Shown one piece after another: positions 45,870-60,346 of a DNA stretch of 64,000 nucleotides (its first letter is position 1; each line of letters begins with the position of its first letter). Location of the stretch: the NCBI GenBank assembly GCA_030549775.1, contig CM060180.1:90780672-90844671 (forward strand). The letters run 5' to 3'. The notes under the pieces were generated by a model, which had not been told where the DNA came from, ran no database searches, and saw nothing but the letters and a program-made list of their open reading frames with translations. Source of the DNA: Tamarix chinensis (taxonomy: Eukaryota > Streptophyta > Magnoliopsida > Caryophyllales > Tamaricaceae). The translations under genes and the position numbers were made by a program.

Positions 45870-47588
45870 TCTGTAAAAATCCCTGGGCTCCAAAAGGCCC
45901 TCATGGTATACAAACACCAACCAAGTCCGAGCAATGCTCAAACTTGCTCACCGTTAATGGCTTCGTTAGCATATCTGCTGGATTCTCAGTAGTAGCCACC
46001 TTCTCCAACACAACCTTGCCTGCAGCAATAGTACCTCAGATGAAGTGGTACCTGATATCAATGTGCTTCGTCCGACGACGGAAAGAATTCTGATTCTTTG
46101 CCAAACAAATAGCACTCTGGCTATCGCTACGAACAACGGGAGCACCATGACCAAATCCAAGCTCGCGAACGAAACCACCAAGCCACGAAGCTTCTTGAAA
46201 AGCTTCTGTCATAGCCATATACTCAGCCTCAGTAATGGACAACGCAGTCACATTTTGCAAAGATGACCTCCAGCTAATTGCCGAACCACCAAGACAAAAC
46301 ACATAACCTCCAGTGGATCTCCTATTATCAAGATCTCCACCATAATCAGAGTCAACGAACCCAGTCAACGCATCAGTTGACCTCCCATACTCCAAACAAG
46401 ATGATGAAGTACCCTTCAAGTACCTCAGAATCCACTTCACTGCTTGCCAGTGAGCCTTCCCAGGATTCGCCATATATCTGCTCACAACACTCACAGCTTG
46501 AGCAATATCCGGCCTGGTACAAACCATAGCATACATCATGCATCCCACAGCATTAGAGTAGGGAGCTGTGGCCATAAACTCCTCCTCATCTTTAGATTTG
46601 GGGCAATCTAAAGTAGAAAATCTGAAGTGAGTAGCCAAGGGAGTACTAACCGGCTTGGCATCAATCATATGAAACCTCTCCAACACCTTGTTCACATATT
46701 GCTCTTGTGACAAGTAAAGACGCTTCTGTCTGCGGTCTCGAATGATCTCCATGTCAAGGATCTTCTTCGCAGCTCCCATATCCTTCATCTCAAACTCAGT
46801 CTTTAGCATTGTTTTCACCTTGTTAACTTCACACTGATCTTTTGCTGCAACAAGCATGTCATCGACATACAACAAAAGATACACCAGAGAACCATCACCA
46901 ACTGCTTCAAGTATACACATCCATCGTACTCACTCCTGGAGAACCCATGCTCAATCATTAACTGATCAAACCTCTTATACCATTGTCTAGGCGACTGCTT
47001 CAGACCATATAGTGACTTCTTCAATAATCACACATGATCCTGCTTGCCTTTAACAACAAAGCCATCTGGTTGGCGCATATAGATCTCCTCCTCGATCTCA
47101 CCATGCAGAAAAGCTGTTTTAACATCCAATTGCTCTAACTCCATATCCTGCATAACCACAAGTGCAAGCAAAGTACGAATAGAAGTATGCCTGAAAACAA
47201 GGGAAAATACCTCGTTATAGTCTACACCAGGTATCTGACTAAACCCACGTGCAACTAAATGAGCCTTGTACCTCGGTCCCTCAACACCTGGAATTCCCTG
47301 TTTGAACTTGTACACCCACTTGCAATCAACTATTTTCTTCTTCCTGGGTGCCTTCACAAGTTCCCATGTCTGATTCTTCCATAGAGACTGCATCTCCTCC
47401 TCCATAGCAGCACACCACTTAGCAGAATTAGCACTAACAATGGCATCTGAGTATGACACTGGCTCCTGTACATCAACGACAATCTCAGCACTAGCCAAAG
47501 CATAACCTGCTAACTCCTCAAAGCCATACCTCACAGGAGGCTTCACAACCCTCCGTGGTCTACTAGGAGCAACGCCCCTTTGCTCCAC
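45870..47588 (-). pseudogene. Copia reverse transcriptase and RNase H, broken
   Basis: The N-terminal RT part (47588-47028) has WCAAMEEEMQSLWKNQTWEL, KCKWVYKFK-type DCKWVYKFK, YNEVFSLV and DVKTAFLHGEIEEEIYM. A stop at 47028 and a one-base frameshift near 46920 interrupt it. The second part (46920-46036) has LLLYVDDMLVA (catalytic YVDD), then RPDIAQAVSVVSRYM and the RNase H motifs DSDYGGD, TEAEYMA and DSQSAICLAKN. A TGA at 46036, probably from CGA, precedes the end with ENPADMLTK. Confidence 0.93.
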
Positions 47589-47645
47589 CTGCTACCTGGA
47601 TCCACCCACTTCAGGAATAGTGGGTCTCATATTAGAAGAGTCTGA

Positions 47646-48914
47646 CTAATCCAAATCAACCTCTACCTCCACCTTATCCGTAACACCATGCAGATTCTTT
47701 TGCTCCACCTCTTCAGACAATCTATCAGAAGAAGACTCATATTTTTGGAGGAATACGGACTCATTGAAGGTACCATCCCTGCTTGTCAAAAACTTGGATG
47801 CAGCTTGATCCCATAACCTGTACCCCTTCACACCGGATGTATAGCCAAGAAAGATGCACTTCTTAGCTCTAGGCTCGAGCTTCCCATCATTCACATAAGC
47901 ATAGGCAGGACATCCAAAAACATGCAAATCAGAATAATCAGCTGGTTTGCCAGACCATACCTCCTCAGGTGTCTTCAAATCAATGGAACGATTGGGTGAC
48001 CTATTCACCAGGAATGCCGCCATATGAACTGCCTCAGCCCAAAACTCCTTGCCTAATCCAGCTTGTGACAACATACATCGAGCCTTCTCTAAAAGGGTTC
48101 TATTCATCCTCTCAGCAACCCCATTCTGCTGTGGTCTTCCAACACAAGTGCGATGCCTAGCAATACCATGGTCCTCACAGTACTCAGTGAAACTACGTTC
48201 CACAAACTCAAGGCCATTATCTGTCCTGAGACACTTCACTTGTCTCCCAGTCTGCTTCTCTAATAAAGTCTTCCAATGCTTGAAAACTTCAAAGACATCA
48301 TTCTTATTTTTAATAAAATAAGTCCATATCTTCCTAGAGAAGTCATCAATAAATGTCAGTAGGTATCGCGAACCACCCTTAGAAACCACCCTTGCAGGTT
48401 CCCACAAATCAGAGTGAACATAATCCAGAGGCCCCTTTGTACTATGTGTAGCCTTTGAAAAACTAACCCGCTTCTGCTTGCCAAACACACAATGCTCACA
48501 GAAATCCATAGTACCTATACTCTTTCCATCCAACAACCCTCTCTTGGAGAGTTTAGTCAAGCCTTTGACACTCATGTGTCCAAGTCGCATATGCCAAAGT
48601 CTAGTAACATCCGAGTCAGACATACTCGATGATATTACCGCAGCTGCTCCCTCAACAGTGGAACCAACAAACTCATACAGTGTCCCGATCCTCTTGCCTT
48701 TCATTGCAACAAGAGCCCCTCTAGTAATCCTCATCGTGCCATCCTCGATCACACAACGATATCCATTACAATCCAAAGAACTCAATGAAATCAAGTTCTT
48801 AGTCATCTCAGGGACATGTCGAACATTAGACAGTGTTCTGACCACACCATCATGCATATTCACCTTCACTGTCCCAATCCCAGCAACTTTGCATGCAGCA
48901 TCATTACCCATCAT
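47646..48914 (-). pseudogene. Copia protease end and integrase
   Basis: After the stop the frame continues with GIGTVKVNMHDGVVRTLSNV (protease end), the zinc-binding LWHMRLGHMSVKGL and CEHCVFGKQKR, and the DDE core: YVHSDLWEP, CLRTDNGLEF and GVAERMNRTLLEKARCML. The C-terminal region has HVFGCPAYAYVND and KCIFLGYTSGVKGYRLWD. A stop after VEVDLD and another near 47590 separate it from RT. Confidence 0.94.
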
Positions 48915-48926
48915 AACTACTCCACC

Positions 48927-49871
48927 TCAAGTCGTCTCGTAAGTCTGGAACCAGTTCCTGTTGGGACAAATATGGTAAGAGAATCTAGAGTCCAAGATCC
49001 ACCTATCCATAATCTTGGTCCGACTATCAGTGACAGTCAACACACTACCATCACTATCATATTGAGCTATAGCAGCATCATCCTTTGTGCCAGATGATTC
49101 ACCAGGTTTATCTCCACATATCCTATTAGGACAAAATTTCTTGATATGACCCTTCTTGTGACATCCATAGCACATGACATTCTTAGATCTATTATTCCTC
49201 GACTTCGACCTATACTTCTTCTTCTTATCACCAGAACCCTGTTCCTGAGTTCTACCCCTAGCTACAAGTCCCTCACTATGTGAGTCACTAGAACCACCTC
49301 CAGTTAACTGATTCTCAATCAGTTCCCGTTGTAGCAGGGCAGTCTTGAAATTATCAAGAACCAACTCATCATCCTTCCCATACAGTATGGTCTCACGAAA
49401 ATTTTTGTAATTAGCAGACAAAGAACACAACAATGTAATAGCAAGATCTTCATCCTCCAATTTAACATCTATATTCCTCAAATCCATAATTATAGAGTCA
49501 AATTCATCAAGATGAGATTTAAGGGATTGTCCCTTACCTAAATTTAACTCATGCAACTTGCTCTTCAATAACAGACGATTCGTCACCGACTTCGTCATGT
49601 ATAGAGACTCCAGCTTGAGCCATAAGGATGCCGCCGTTGTTTCTTTAGCCACCTCACGCAAGACCTCATTAGACAAACACAATTGTATGGTGGAAAGGGC
49701 CTTTTGATCTATCTCCTCGAATTTCTCATCTGTCATCGAATCGGGCTTCTTTGATATCCCGAGTAACGCCTTCTCCAATCCATTCTGAATCAGGATCGCC
49801 TTCATCTTCAACTTCCATAAGCCGAAGTTCACAGACCGATCAAACGTCTCTATATCAAATCTTGTAGACAT
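48927..49871 (-). pseudogene. Copia Gag and start of protease
   Basis: The frame starts MSTRFDIETFDRSVNFGLWK and has the Copia Gag core (ALSTIQLCLSNEVLREV, LESLYMTKSVTNRLLLK, HLDEFDSIIMDL), then a basic stretch and the zinc knuckle CYGCHKKGHIKKFC. The protease active site reads WILDSRFSYHIC: the usual DSG/A motif is altered to DSRF, so the protease is probably inactive even apart from the stop at 48927 that separates it from integrase. Confidence 0.92.
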
Positions 49872-49889
49872 CCCGAATATGAACCCAAC

Positions 49890-49902
49890 GCTCTGATACC
49901 AA
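49890..49902 (-). other. Primer binding site of the Copia element
   Basis: On the minus strand TTGGTATCAGAGC follows the 5' LTR at once; it is complementary to the 3' end of initiator-Met tRNA, the usual Copia primer. Confidence 0.93.
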
Positions 49903-49904
49903 TT

Positions 49905-50610
49905 TGTTGTGGATCGATACTAATTCGGAAAAATAAGATCTAATTATAAACAATTAGAACACACAAGAATTGAGAAGAGAATAACACTCAAGAACACAGA
50001 TTGGGGAAACAGATGATCTTATTGATGTGAAGTAATTGTGATTACAAAGAATGAAAGAAATTCTCACATAAATCACTCAATTCATCAAGGAATTACAATA
50101 GAACTCAATAGGAGAAGAATACGGCGTTCGCTCTTCGATTAGGGTTCTAATCGCATGGTATTTATACTATACGAAACTATCATTAGCGAAAACCGAGGCG
50201 GAGCGAAAAACCCAAAAAACACGGGCCGTGTTAATCAACACGGTACCCCCGTGTTTATTTTCTATCTCTCGGCCTCTCTCGGAAAACAGAACATATTTTC
50301 CTGATGAAAAACACGGATCGTGTTTCCAAAACACGGTCCCCCCGTGTTTATTTCCAACTTTGACAATCTTTAGTATTTCAGCCACAAATTCTTCATATGA
50401 CCTCTGATCGAGCTGATTCTTGATGCGTTGCAAAGCTAACAGAAAGATCTACAACTTTTATGTTTAGCACATTTCCAAATTCTAATTTTTCTAATGTAAA
50501 ATATTCACATCTTTCCAGAATAGCTCACAGTTCTACTTCAAATTTCTCCGAAACACTTCACATGCCAATCCTAGCTATTCTACACACCAAATACGAGTCA
50601 CAATCTCACA
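49905..50610 (-). repeat. 5' LTR of the Copia element
   Basis: About 706 bases, bounded on the inner side by the primer binding site and on the outer side by the TTAAA duplication. It carries the same ACACGG palindromic motifs at about 50217-50350. Confidence 0.95.
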
Positions 50611-51282
50611 TTAAAAACAACTTTACATACTTTGCACATGCCATAAAATATCACAGAAATATACCTCAACTCAATGTCATACTGCATATATAATAGTTAT
50701 AAAAATACACATAAAATACATCATATTTCATATCACATGACAAGCAAGGCATGTAAAACACATTACACACAAACGACCTTAGTTAAACCCTTACCTAAAA
50801 CATCACCAATCTTGAAGCACGCTCCTATGCCTCTTTAGGGTTTTGACTGGTCTCACCTACTATGAGGAAAAAATTAGAATTAGATTCCCTACTTCTAAAA
50901 ATACTATTATTCACTAGCTTATCATAAGACTAGAATTTTAATAAAATAATACTATACTAATAATAACTATAGAAAATAATACTAAAAATACTAGTAATAA
51001 TATTAATATGATTCAAGACGTATGGTGAGATAAGGGCTTCAACCCTCCACCCAAAATAATACTAATAATATCATTCAGACATTATTAATAAAAATAGTAC
51101 TAATAATAGTAATGAAATAATAATTGAATTATAAAATAATAATAATAATAATAATAATAAAATGACTTAAACTAAAAGTAATATTAGGTAGGGTTTTCAA
51201 CGCTACCCTAAAATAGTAAAAGTACCATTAGTAATAATAATAATATTATTAACACATATTACTTATAATAACATTAATGATA

Positions 51283-51283
51283 A

Positions 51284-51330
<47 letters not shown>

Positions 51331-51331
51331 T
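51283..51331 (+). repeat. (TAG)n microsatellite
   Basis: About sixteen TAG units just upstream of the LINE fragment. Confidence 0.95.
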
Positions 51332-51348
51332 TAATAATAAAAATAATA

Positions 51349-52071
51349 TTCAACATGAGGAAATCTTTTGAACAGCTCCTGCTAGTTAGAGACCAAATTA
51401 GAGATCATTATGAAAATTGGCATTTTTCTGAGAAATTCAGTATTCAACATGTCTACCAGCATCTTAGAAGTCATATGCCAAAGGTTGAATGGAAATATTT
51501 TGTTTGGAACCACTATGGTCCTGATAAGCACAAAATTTTCACCTGGATGCTATGCCATAATGCCCTTCCACTGAAATCAAAGCTCTTCAAATGGGGGATC
51601 ACTGCTGACAACACCTGTGAAGTATGCAGAAATAATGAGGAAGACATTGATCATCTTTTCTTGCACTGCTGTGGGGAAAAAATCCTTTGGCAGCATACCC
51701 TAGCATGGCTACATATGGTCAGAAATGTCCAAGACTGGCAGGGTTGCAGGACATGGCTTATCAAGAAGACCAAGGGGAAAAGGAAAGAAATTGTTTGGAG
51801 AGCCATTTTCAATGCTCTTCTTTATCATATTTGGATCAATCGCAACACAGTGACCTTCCCACTCATGCAAAGAAGCCCTGTGGCCACTATAAAGCAGATT
51901 ATTTCTGAAATTTTTATTTGCTTTAATGATGCTAGGAACATTCATGTTACCAATTACCTTAAAAGCCTAGATAGATGGTTTGTTTAAGTACTTAGGGCCA
52001 TGTCCCTCTTGTATTTTTGAGACTCGTTTTGTACTTCTTTTCCTTTGGTAATAAAATTTTTAAATTACCAA
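51349..52071 (+). mobile_element. 5'-truncated LINE 3' end
   Basis: The frame from about 51355 to 51987 encodes the C-terminal zinc-binding region of plant L1 RTs (zf-RVT type): WKYFVWNHYGPDKHKIFTWM, then ALPLKSKLFKWGI, CEVCRNNEEDIDHLFLHC and a tail to SLDRWFV. A short 3' UTR ends in an A-rich tail at 52055-52075. It is 5'-truncated, as usual for LINEs, and inserted in the triplet-repeat zone of the large LTR; AAT-rich flanks hide the target duplication. Confidence 0.85.
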
Positions 52072-52135
52072 AAAAAATAATAAAATAATAATAATCGAAC
52101 TATTTCAATAAAATAGGGCTTTAGCCCTCTAAATA

Positions 52136-52284
<149 letters not shown>

Positions 52285-52392
52285 TACTAATAATATTAAA
52301 AATTCAAAACTAATAACTTAAATAATTCATATAAACTCTCGACCCTACTAAGAAATAACAACATTAATATTGAACCAAATAATAATAGTAAT

Positions 52393-52396
52393 AGTA

Positions 52397-52460
<64 letters not shown>
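52393..52460 (+). repeat. (AAT)n microsatellite
   Basis: About twenty AAT units, starting with AGT-containing units, in the large LTR. Confidence 0.95.
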
Positions 52461-52461
<1 letters not shown>

Positions 52462-54319
52462 CGAATAAAGGTTAAAAAATTGAAATAAGATAGAATAAGC
52501 TTAAATAAATAGGGGAGAAGGGCTGAGAGGGTTTAGGGTTTCACCTTAGGTTGGAGAAGATGGGTGGCACTGGCGGTGGTGCACGGTGGTGGCGGCGGTG
52601 GCGAAAAAGAAGATAGAAAAGGAAAAAAGTTGAGGTTTGAGAAGAAGATATGTAGAATTAAAGTGGAGGTTGAGGTGTTGGTGGTAGCCTAGACTGAGAG
52701 GAGTAAAGTGAGGGTGGTGGCACAACAAGTGGTGGTGGTGCATAGTGGTAGAGGTGGTGGCTGAAATGAAGAGAAAGAGAAAAAGAGAGGAGGAGAAGGA
52801 GAAAGGAGAAAATAAAGGTAGGGGAAGTTAGAGGAGGGATGGTAGCTATTTTTAGGAGGTGTAGAAGATAGTTATAGTGGCAGGTGTGGTGGCAGACAGT
52901 GGTGCGAAGGGCGAAAAGTGTAAAAGTTTAGCTGGTTGAGCAAGGAACTTTGCATGGCTGTGGTGGCTCATGTAAGAAGAATTGAGGAGAAAGGGTGGTT
53001 TATTTAGTTAGAGGGTGGTGTAGGGAAGACTTAGGTAGGTAGAGCTGGCGGCATAGTTAGCTGATGGTGGAGGAAAGGGTATCTGAAGTTGGGGTGGTGC
53101 GTAGGGTAGTTTCTTAGGGTTTCAGGGAAAAAGTTTCAAGATCACTCAATAGGTGGGTATTTTAGAGTTTGGAGGAGAAAGTAGGGTTTTGAGGTTTGGG
53201 AGGAAGGTAATGCAGGTAAGGTTTGGGGTAGCCGGTGGCATTAATTGGACGGTGCAAATTTAAGTCGTGGTCGACATTTTGCATAGGAAAAGAAGGGTTT
53301 TGTGTGGAAGAAAAGGAAAGTGGGTTAGGTTAGGTTGAACTGCGATTCAAGGGGAAGAGAAAGAGAGGAGAAATTGCCGGTCAAGTCAAGTGTAGCTGGT
53401 AGCACCATTTTTGGAGGTAACGGAGTTGCAGGTCGATGGTGGATGAGGAATGAGGAAGAAAAAGGTGAACTGGTCGGTTGGGGGAAAAAGAAAGAAAGAA
53501 AATAGAAGAGAAAACTAGGCCGGTCGACGACAGTTATAAAATTTTAAATGGAACTCGGTGTTTCAGGGGGAAAGGAAGTAGTACATAGTGCTTTGGCTAC
53601 CAAAGGAAGAAAAGAAAAGAAAAGAAATGGGAGGATGGTCCGGGGAAGAGAACAAATAAAAAGAAGAGATTGGGCCGCAGACAGGCCTAACTAGGAGAAA
53701 AAGAAGAGAAAAATGAAGAAAGAAAGAAAAGAAAAAGAAAGAGGAGAAAGGGAAAAAGAAAAATAAGTAAGTTGGGGCCAATTAAATTAATTAGAATATT
53801 TGGATATTTAAAATAAAAGTATTTAAATAAAATAATATTAAATTTTCTTTTTAGGCTAATTTAGGATTTTTAAAATATTTTTCCTAAATTCCTTTTTAAC
53901 TAGCAATAATGCCCAATTTTCCCGTATAAAAATATTTGTAAGTTTTCTATTAATTTTCCCTAAATAATTTCTTCCTATTCTAATAAAAATAATTAATTAA
54001 ATTAATTCCCTAATAATCCTTATTTAATTACACTTCTTAAAATAAATATTTGTGGGGCATTTCAATGACACTTGCTATACACTGATGTATTGTATAAAGT
54101 GATTAATGATTTTATTTTATGAAAATGTTGTACACTATCTTATAAAGAGATGCTTGGTACAATCCCAAGGGAATGAAGATGAAAAAGGATTTGAAGAGGT
54201 CGTTTAATATCTAAGCGTTTCATCTACCTTATGAGAGAAACAAAATAGCCCCTTTATGAGGACATTAGCCTCAAGTTTAGACTTACTTTTGATGTTAGAG
54301 TTTATTATTGAATGATATA

Positions 54320-56139
54320 GTTTTTTAGTAGTATTAATTGGATTTTTAAGGTACAATGTGGTATAAAATATGATATCAATAGGATTAATATAACCTAAGT
54401 TATAATTGATTAAGTATTGAATATGTATAGTAACATGTTTTTATTTTTATTTTTATGGTCATCACATTGAAAGTGTTATTTACCATATTTATAGAATTGT
54501 GTAATAATTACTCACTAATCACCATAAGTAAGTTTAGTAAGCAATTACTCACATTTATTTGAAATTAATCATGATTTGACACAAAAATGACCCTATTAGC
54601 TTTATTATTGTAAAATATTGAATATGTGAATAGTAGAAGTCAAAGTTAGACGAATGACTACGACCTTGACCATTTGCTATTGGCTTTTGAATTTGATCAT
54701 TAACCATTAACAATGAATAATGATTTTTCTTGAAGAAATGGCATGCAACCATATTTTGGGATTTCAAACTCAAATATTATGATATTTTAGCCCATTAGCC
54801 CTAAAATGGTCTTTTTGAGTTATAAGGTGGTTCTTTTGGAAAATTTTAGTTAGTGAAATTATTAGATAAGATGGTTTTCACCTATATACACTTATGTGTA
54901 AGTTTAGTTTCATCTAAAAACACATATGCAAAATTTTAATGTGATCCGTAAAAACCTGTTGTGTGATGTAAGTTGGGTGTTATCTATAAACATTGAGTTA
55001 ATGTATGAAATACTTAATTCAATCTATAATTACTATTTCATGTTGGTTATTAAACACAAGGTTTATAATTACAGTTGTGTGTTGGTTGTTAAACACAACA
55101 TAATTACCATTGTGTATTATCATTAAAAACTAAGGGCTACAAGCCTAGTCAAATGTATACACTAAACTAAGTAAGGTGGGTGTGGTATTCTGTTTGAAAG
55201 CCTTTTATCTATGGTGTCCATGAAATAAATACCATTTTCTATTAGTCATTAAACACAAAATAATTATTTTTACCATGTTGGTTGTTAATGACAAAAGCCA
55301 TTCAAACTTATGGTGTACTAATCTATGCATTAAATGATGATCTGAGTGTGTATGATCTTGTTTTAGAGGTGTGTTTAGGATTGGTATAGTTTTAGTTGAG
55401 CTTGGTTTGGATTTTGGAAGATAATCAGTTTTATCAGAAAAGCGGTCGACTAGTTGGACGTACTGATAGATTTGTTTGTTCATTAAATTCAAGCTTTGAA
55501 ATATGATGAACTGATCGATTGGTTTGGGGTACCATTCAACTAGTTCAATTGAGCTGGTTATTCTTCTAACTCAATTTTCATTATGAATATTTCCCCAAAA
55601 CTTTTCTAGAATTGTTATTATGTTTTGAGAAATTCTTTAGTGCATTTTACGAAGCTTTTGAGCATGTCTAACCTATTTTATTGATTTGCAACCAATTCAC
55701 AAAGAAGTAATTCATGATAAGTCATATTCATAACTTTAACTCATTTATATTCTTCTTGTTTGTTTCCTCTCTATATTGTGAGATTCCTGAGCATATCATT
55801 TATTGCTACAACCTCTATAGATTGGTGAAATTTGATTATCTACCCTTATTTTCATTATTGATTTCTTATGCTCGATATTTCTAAGGAGCATTACGTAAAA
55901 TACTACAGTTTTGTCAATTGAGGTCAAAGGTAGAAATACCAATTTTATACCTTCAAAAACAGCACTTTGAATCTTGGAATTGGGCTAGTTTTTGATGTCT
56001 CAATTTATACACTCCCTTACCCTTCTTCTTTTAGTAGAAATCCTTAGTAAATCGAACCAAAGGCTTCATTTTCTCCTTTCTTTCCTAACCACCAAACTGC
56101 CCTATTTTACTTCACAATTACTTTTCCACATTTTGATTT
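54320..56139. other. AT-rich repeat DNA before the mitochondrial block
   Basis: No gene is seen. It is AT-rich, with ACTAGTTGA/GATCGATTGG-type motifs at 55440-55560 like those at 23080-25460. Just before the mitochondrial block, the sequence TGATTTCTTATGCT occurs at about 55859 and again at about 56131. Confidence 0.5.
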
Positions 56140-57026
56140 CTTATGCTTGATATCCCCGAGAGGCATCCTTTCCTTGTTTGTTGGGTTGGTTCACGCGCGC
56201 AAACGAGCACCGACCGACAGGAAACTATAACCAATAGAGTCAGCCACTTCACTACATCCGCACGCAAAAGGAATGTGGTTCTGGTTGAGGCTTTCTTTCC
56301 CTTCCTTATTAGTCTTAGTAAAGGGTTCGCGGAGTCCGTGCCTTCCGTACCACCACAGGTCGTTGCGGATCCCGCTCCTAAACATCAAGGATAGGGGGAA
56401 GGGGGCCGAGCCTCTCATATAAAAAGAGTTGTAGAAAGAGAACCCGGCCCCTATTTCATTCGACCGGGGTAGGCCCGATTCGACCGACTTTTGGATAAGA
56501 TAATAAGAAGGCGAGCTGATCTGCTTTGATCAAGGAAAAAGCCCAGTCAGCCACCAACTCGGTGCAGGTCACGTGACCTACAGCTCGGCCTTCGCTTTTG
56601 AGGCTTCCTTTACCCACATCTCTATGTGCCCGCAGCACTTCCATATGGAGAAGGATAGGCTTACCATGTTCCATCAATAGCACCTAACCTATGCCGATTT
56701 CGGCGGACCGTGCTCCACCCCGGTGAACTCATGCGGTTCCGACGTGCCCAGAGGCCAGAGGCGAATCCGTTCACGGTCCTACGGACCAACACCATTCGAA
56801 GGTGGGTGGCCCGCCTAGAAAATGTTTGACTGGGCTTACACACATTTGCTCACTTACGCTGTCCCCCTCAGCTCACCCTAGCCCCGGGCCTTCTTTTCTT
56901 CTAACCTCCAAGGCTTCACGCCGAGTCTTCACTGACATAATATGCATGCTTAAGTAGGGTCAGGCAGAACCGTTGTTGCCTGATGGGAACTCCCCCCATA
57001 TTGCTATCAATGTCTTCATGTCGCAC
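56140..57026 (-). other. 5' part of nad7 group II intron 3
   Basis: The intron starts GTGCGACATG at 57026. About 890 bases of it are present. I found no domain V and no exon 4 before the AT-rich DNA begins, so the insert was cut within this intron. Confidence 0.7.
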
Positions 57027-57493
57027 GACCTCTTAACATTACACCACTGAATCCCCAATCCTTTGCTTGCTGTGCCGTGACAGTACCAATATCCACTAAT
57101 CGTTGTTTCCAGATACGGTTGCCGGTTGACATCTCTTCTAATTCGTCGATACGAGAAGCAAATTGTTGTGTGAAGGAATCAATATCTCGACATAAGCCAA
57201 GAGGTAGATCTTGTGCCACTCCACCTGGTCGTATGAAACTGGCATGCATCCTGGCTCCTAAGACTCTTTCATAGAATTCCAACAATTTCTCTCGCTCCTC
57301 AGAAGCCCACAGGGACGGAGTTAATGCTCCCACATCCATAGCATGAGTAGTTAAAGCAAGTGAATGATTTGAAATTCGAGTTATTTCACGGAATAACACT
57401 CGTATATATTGAGCTCGTAATGGAACCTCGCAATTCAAAAGTCTCTCTACGGCTGAAGAATGAGCGTGTTCTTGAGCCATCGTAGAAACATAG
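57027..57493 (-). pseudogene. nad7: nad7 exon 3 (NADH dehydrogenase subunit 7)
   Basis: Exon 3 of the mitochondrial complex I 49-kDa subunit, 467 bases, the same length as I recall for Arabidopsis. It reads from [20 protein letters not shown] through [39 protein letters not shown] to [15 protein letters not shown] and ends at GVMLRGR, followed at once by a GTGCGAC group II intron start. Residues His7, Ser8/9, Arg31, Ser40, Ser56 and Ser60 (counting from MAQEH) are where plants usually need C-to-U editing to Tyr, Leu, Cys, Leu, Phe and Phe. No stop is present, but the gene has lost exons 4 and 5. Confidence 0.95.
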
Positions 57494-59314
<1,821 letters not shown>

Positions 59315-59457
59315 TGGAGTAATCCAATATGTGGTTCCGCACGTTCCACCACTTCTCCGTTCATTTCCAATACTAATCGTGAAACACCATGAGCAGCAGG
59401 ATGTTGAGGTCCAAAATTCAAAGTGAAAATTTTCATTTGCCTGTTCCTAGTCGTCAT
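59315..59457 (-). pseudogene. nad7: nad7 exon 1
   Basis: A 143-base exon starting ATG at 59457, encoding [20 protein letters not shown], then [20 protein letters not shown] and EPHIGLL; it ends at 59315 just before GTGCG. The Ser in HGVSRL is where the edited transcript normally has Leu. The exon is intact. Confidence 0.95.
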
Positions 59458-60346
59458 GGGAAAAAAAAGGAATAAATAAGAAAGAGATTATTTCCTAAGA
59501 GCTTGTCCAGTACCACCAATACAAAAAATGCATCTCCTTCGCCCGCCCACCACCAGTGGAAGCAAGTCCTATGTTGGTTGGGGGAAGAGTTCCATCGCGA
59601 AGGATTCAATCCAGCCACAGGTTCCCCACTCTCCTGTTGGCTACCTTGTGACGTCCTCTCCCACGTGAGTGATCTCAACCACTCCCTTCCCCTTCTTTTG
59701 GCCTATACTCTTTGAACAGAACTCCCAGGGTACTGTGGAATATATTCTTCGTGTACATTTGATTCTATGTCACTTAGAACGACCTTAGTGATATGAAAAA
59801 GATCGTTTTCATTCAACCAGGGGGGATAAGTATTGGAAAGGATAGCGTCCGTAGCCCTTAAGGTCATACCTTCTATATAAGTCTAGGGAAATTCTTCTTT
59901 GTCGGAAAAATTCTCCTTATCCAAGGCCTCAAGAATGAGCGTTTTTATATTCTCTCTTTCGCTCCTCTCCAGCAACGCGCCCCTTTCTCAATCAACACTC
60001 CGTTGCTTGTTCTTTCGCGCTAGTGCGCTCATCTGTTGCTTGTTCGAGTGGGCTCCTTCTCCCGCTCCTCCTTCGTTTTTTTATTGTGATTTTTCGAGGA
60101 AGAGCCTATATCAACATTTAATTTTTCTTTTTCCCCCCGTCCATTAATAAGAGAATTAGAAAAAGGATCAAGAATGTACTCAAAAAAAAAAAAGAAACCA
60201 TCATATCATCCGAAGAAACGGAAAATACCAAAAAGTTCGAATTCACAGCTAATAACATTGATTTAGATTTTCTATTCACTCATGATCTGGCCCGGTCGAC
60301 CCGATCATTCTATTGAAGGATGGGACCTTTTCTCAAAATTCTGCGA
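59458..60346. other. Mitochondrial spacer between nad7 and trnfM
   Basis: No conserved gene recognised. It has mitochondrial-like composition and would include the 5' UTR and promoter of nad7. Open frames such as 59899-60147 are Ser-rich and unrecognised. Confidence 0.55.

Larger units (their letters stand above)
45102..50615 (-). mobile_element. Tork-type Ty1/copia LTR retrotransposon
   Basis: LTRs at 45107-45813 and 49905-50610 are flanked by a perfect TTAAA duplication (45102-45106 and 50611-50615). The element is on the minus strand: the primer binding site follows the LTR at 49890-49902, and a purine-rich tract lies next to the other LTR. The polyprotein order is Gag, protease, integrase, RT, RNase H, as in Copia. 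By hand alignment the LTRs differ at roughly 35 to 40 of about 706 positions (about 5 percent), so it is fairly young. Four stops and one frameshift inactivate it. Confidence 0.95.

Noticed and set aside
45966..49097. Plus-strand frames across the Copia element
   Set aside because: Shadows of the minus-strand polyprotein.
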